From Candidatus Treponema faecavium (GTDB taxonomy: Bacteria > Spirochaetota > Spirochaetia > Treponematales > Treponemataceae), in the NCBI GenBank assembly GCA_019113455.1, contig DXHG01000106.1:1-7561 (forward strand): 7,561 bases of DNA, given 5' to 3'. Under the pieces are notes generated by a model. It was given only the letters and a program-made list of their open reading frames with translations, was not told where the DNA came from and made no database searches. Within the stretch, counting starts at the first letter, position 1. Each line of letters begins with the position of its first letter. The position numbers and the translations under genes are program-made. Positions 5,853 through 7,561 of the stretch are shown here, piece by piece.

Positions 5853-5864
5853 CCATACAATGCG

Positions 5865-5891
5865 ATAAAAATGAACGCTGGTCGTTTTTAT
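5865..5891. promoter_or_regulatory. 27-bp inverted repeat in the rubrerythrin leader
   Basis: ATAAAAATGA (5865-5874) and TCGTTTTTAT (5882-5891) are inverted copies that match at 9 of 10 positions; the one exception would be a G-U pair in RNA. They are separated by 7 bases. The repeat begins at the predicted transcript start and ends three bases before AGG (5894-5896), the weak ribosome-binding site of rubrerythrin. It could be an operator for a redox repressor or an RNA stem. It does not match a Fur/PerR or CRP box that I recognise. Confidence 0.55.
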
Positions 5892-5902
5892 GCAGGTGTG
5901 GT

Positions 5903-6496
5903 ATGGATAGCATTATTGGCTCGCAGACGGAAAAGAACGCGCTGTTCACGTTTGCCGGTGAATCGATGGCCTGTGTCCGCTACGAACTGTACGGCGAACG
6001 GGCAAAAGAAGAAGGGTATCTGCGCATCGCAGATTTTTTTATGGAGGCGGCGCGTCAGGAACGCCAGCACGCGCGGCGTATGTACCGGATACTGATCGGC
6101 GGGGCCGTGGCGGTGCGCTGGGAGCTGCGCCAGCCTGAGTTTACCGAGACGGTGAGCAATATCACGCAGTCGATTGAAAACGAACAGACTGAATGGCAAA
6201 CGACGTATCCCGGATTCGCAGATACGGCGGAGCAGGAGGGATTCCCGCAGCTGGCTGTCATCTGGCGCGCGATTGCCGTTGCGGAAAAGTACCACGAAAA
6301 ACGCTTCCGCGCGTTTTTGCAGAATGTCCGCACCGGCGCCGAGCTTGAAGCGTTTTATCACACGCTCATTGATTCCGCCCGCAAAAACGCCGCGGTGCGC
6401 TGCGGCTCATGCGGCTATGTCTGTGAAGACGGCATCATTCCCGCGTTCTGCCCCGTGTGCGGCATGCCGCCTGAGTATTTCAAGATTTTGTCATAA
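5903..6496 (+). CDS. rbr: Rubrerythrin
   Basis: A 197-residue cytoplasmic non-haem di-iron peroxidase that reduces H2O2 to water, typical of anaerobes' oxidative-stress defence. The N-terminal four-helix domain has FAGES (E20), ERQH (E53, H56), ENEQTE (E94, E97) and AEKYH (E128, H131), giving a complete ligand set at positions close to those of Desulfovibrio rubrerythrin. The C-terminal rubredoxin-like domain has CGSC and CPVC (C167, C170, C183, C186), which bind the Fe(SCys)4 centre that passes electrons to the di-iron site. Length and domain order (erythrin then rubredoxin) are classical. The open frame extends upstream to about 5828, but the family N-terminus corresponds to the ATG at 5903, preceded by AGG at a 6-base gap. 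It is divergent from the ODP-like cyclase. The next plus-strand gene lies 162 bp away and probably has its own promoter. Confidence 0.96.
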   Translation: MDSIIGSQTEKNALFTFAGESMACVRYELYGERAKEEGYLRIADFFMEAARQERQHARRMYRILIGGAVAVRWELRQPEFTETVSNITQSIENEQTEWQTTYPGFADTAEQEGFPQLAVIWRAIAVAEKYHEKRFRAFLQNVRTGAELEAFYHTLIDSARKNAAVRCGSCGYVCEDGIIPAFCPVCGMPPEYFKILS

Positions 6497-6546
6497 GCGC
6501 TCGGGGCAGTGTACCTGCGAGTCTTGAGCGCAGCTCTAAGCGCGTG

Positions 6547-6555
6547 TGCTAAAAT
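6547..6555 (+). promoter_or_regulatory. Possible extended -10 promoter of the DUF1444-like gene
   Basis: TGC-TAAAAT at 6547-6555 fits an extended -10 element (TGn before a 5/6 hexamer). The nearest -35-like TTGAGC (6524-6529) is 20 bp away, too far to be certain. A second candidate, TATACT at 6624-6629, has no -35 but would give a leader of about 23 bases. Either would serve the gene at 6659. Confidence 0.3.
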
Positions 6556-6646
6556 ACTGTTAGAATACGCCCGCCGGCAAAAAATCTCCGTATCCGCAAA
6601 CGGGACAGGGTGTTTATCATATGTATACTTCATTGAACACTGCATT

Positions 6647-6651
6647 GGAGG
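6647..6651 (+). promoter_or_regulatory. Ribosome-binding site that fixes the start at 6659
   Basis: GGAGG lies seven bases before the ATG at 6659. The open frame extends 50 codons further upstream to a GTG-like start at 6509, but that extension has no such site and reads unlike the rest of the protein. Confidence 0.85.
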
Positions 6652-6658
6652 CTATTGC

Positions 6659-7273
6659 ATGGATAAATTTCCGCTGGAAAAGACTGAACAGGGTCTTGAA
6701 TCGGTGCCTGTGTGGGAGCAGGCACGCGCCTGCATTGTTCCGTATCTGGAACCGGCACATTCCGCAAAAGAATATGTTCCCGCGCTGAGATCTTCCGATT
6801 CGCTTGTCGGCATGATCACAAATAAAATAAAAATGTATATCGCTGTTATCTGCAAAGGCATTATCGTGCCGCTTTCTGAAGCGATTCTGCGCACGTGGGA
6901 TGTTACGTGGAAAACGGTGCGCCTTGCGATGGATGAAAATATGGCGCGGCTGTCAGAGTTGATTACGTATGAAGAGCACACGTCGCCGCGCGGCTTTGCG
7001 TATATGTCGCTGCATCATCCTGTTCCCGCGTACACCAGTTCTCTCGCGTTTTATAAACCGTTCAGGGATAAAATGTGCCGGTACTGGGGCGGCTCGTACT
7101 ATATGGCGGCGCCCGAGCGTTCAACCGTTGTACTGTTCGGAAAAGAAGAACTGCCCAAGTATGTCGGCTCGTTCAGAGACGATGTGCTGCTCACGTATGA
7201 CTGCTCAATGCGCCCGCTTTCAGGCGAGCTTTTGGAAGTGTCGCCGCAGGGAATCGTAACGCTGCTTGACTAA
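6659..7273 (+). CDS. Hypothetical protein resembling the DUF1444/YtpQ family
   Basis: A 204-residue soluble protein with no signal peptide. The pattern resembles DUF1444 (YtpQ, UPF0354): SDSLVGMITNKIKMYIAVIC (46-65) suggests paired strands, then PLSEAILRTWDVTWKTVRLA and DENMARL (71-97) corresponds to a helix pattern of the type L..W.....A..N. YYMAAPERSTVVLFGKEEL (147-165) resembles the A.P.RD.LLV segment, and a closing PLSGELLEV follows (186-194). The resemblance is from memory of the family pattern, not from a search. The molecular function of that family is unknown to me. The ATG is chosen by the GGAGG at 6647-6651. The last four bases (CTAA) are shared with the convergent deacylase gene, whose stop they also encode. 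No link with rubrerythrin is evident beyond shared strand. Confidence 0.8.
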   Translation: MDKFPLEKTEQGLESVPVWEQARACIVPYLEPAHSAKEYVPALRSSDSLVGMITNKIKMYIAVICKGIIVPLSEAILRTWDVTWKTVRLAMDENMARLSELITYEEHTSPRGFAYMSLHHPVPAYTSSLAFYKPFRDKMCRYWGGSYYMAAPERSTVVLFGKEELPKYVGSFRDDVLLTYDCSMRPLSGELLEVSPQGIVTLLD

Positions 7274-7561
7274 GCGGCCGGCTGCGACACGTCAATCCAG
7301 CCGCTGCTGTGAGAAAGGTATTCCAGCTCCTGCGGAGTCAGCTCTATTGCGCTGCTGCTGCTTCCGCAGGCGGGGAATACGGTCTGAAACCGCTTGAGCG
7401 ATATGTCCAGATACACGCGCACGCCGTCTTGTACGGCAAACGGACAGACTCCGCCGACCTGATGGCCGATAAGCGGCTCCACTTCGTCGTGGCTAATCAT
7501 CTTTGCCTTTGTGCCGAACAGCGCCTTATACTTCTTATTATCTATTTTGGTGTCTCCGGCG
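7270..7561 (-). CDS. YbaK/EbsC-type aminoacyl-tRNA deacylase, 5' end outside window
   Basis: The frame is open from the TAG at 7272-7270 to the right edge, giving 96 visible residues; an ATG at 7500 is internal. Motifs are those of the YbaK/ProX editing family: GDTKIDNKKYKALFG, with the Lys positions conserved in tRNA editing, then LIGHQVGGVCPF and RVYLDISLKRFQTVFPACGS, ending ELTPQELEYL. Such proteins hydrolyse mischarged tRNA in trans, typically Cys-tRNA(Pro) or Ala-tRNA(Pro); the substrate here cannot be fixed from the fragment. The protein acts in the cytosol. It overlaps the DUF1444-like gene tail to tail by four bases. Confidence 0.92.
   Translation of the reverse strand, partial: AGDTKIDNKKYKALFGTKAKMISHDEVEPLIGHQVGGVCPFAVQDGVRVYLDISLKRFQTVFPACGSSSSAIELTPQELEYLSHSSGWIDVSQPAA

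Larger units (their letters stand above)
5828..5856 (+). promoter_or_regulatory. Sigma-70-type promoter of rubrerythrin
   Basis: A perfect TTGACA (5828-5833) is followed by 17 bp and TACCAT (5851-5856), a 4/6 -10 element. Transcription would start near 5863 and give a 40-base leader containing the inverted repeat at 5865-5891. The -35 box overlaps the start codon of the divergent cyclase gene, so the two promoters are likely to interfere or be co-regulated. Confidence 0.5.

Noticed and set aside
5828..5902. Upstream extension of rubrerythrin (25 codons)
   Set aside because: It would read through the promoter and inverted repeat, and family proteins begin at the position of the ATG at 5903.
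5888..6361. Minus-strand open frame of 157 codons across rubrerythrin
   Set aside because: It is antisense to a gene with complete catalytic motifs and has no recognisable content of its own.
6497..6531. GCGCTC / GAGCGC pair after rubrerythrin as a terminator
   Set aside because: The stem is 6 bp with a 23-base loop and no T-run follows.
6509..6658. N-terminal 50-codon extension of the DUF1444-like gene
   Set aside because: It lacks a ribosome-binding site, covers candidate promoters, and the strong GGAGG belongs to the ATG at 6659.

Overview
The window looks like chromosomal DNA of a Treponema-type spirochaete. The evidence is a FlgF-FlgG-single-domain FlgJ rod operon behind a sigma-28-like promoter, a PilZ (c-di-GMP receptor) protein with an unusual N-terminal half, a class III nucleotidyl cyclase fused to a flavodiiron/ODP-like metallo-beta-lactamase fold, and a rubrerythrin, all in moderately GC-rich DNA. 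Genus is inferred from gene content and protein character, not from a search. I see no rRNA, tRNA, phage gene, transposase or CRISPR array.

Layout, left to right. (1) 1-412, plus: the 3' part of a YigZ/IMPACT-family gene entering from the left edge. (2) 409-1272, minus: a PilZ-domain protein, convergent with yigZ and sharing the four bases CTAA at both stop codons. (3) 1273-1958: a 686-bp gene-free region dense in structure. It holds a promoter that would give pilZ a leaderless mRNA, a long imperfect hairpin (1330-1403), an array of about ten copies of the dyad TTTGCC-N3-GGCAAA on a 22-bp register (1454-1663), a second hairpin flanked by T7 and A7 (1774-1819), and a sigma-28-like promoter (1908-1934). 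(4) 1959-4164, plus: flgF, flgG and a flgJ-like rod-binding gene with 30-34 bp gaps, surely one operon. (5) 4182-5828, minus: the ODP-like/cyclase fusion, convergent with flgJ. (6) 5829-5902: a 74-bp divergent promoter region with a 27-bp inverted repeat. (7) 5903-6496, plus: rubrerythrin. (8) 6659-7273, plus: a protein resembling the DUF1444/YtpQ family. (9) 7270-7561, minus: the 3' part of a YbaK/EbsC-type aminoacyl-tRNA deacylase, again sharing CTAA at both stops with its convergent neighbour.

Two functional themes stand out. The left half is about motility: a c-di-GMP receptor and the flagellar rod genes diverge from one intergenic region full of palindromes. The right half is about redox or oxygen: a cyclase carrying an altered oxygen-sensor-like domain is divergent from a peroxide-reducing rubrerythrin. 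The cyclase catalytic residues are all present, whereas about half of the expected di-iron ligands are replaced, so the sensory domain probably no longer works as a classical di-iron site. The most unusual non-coding feature is the 22-bp-phased dyad array.
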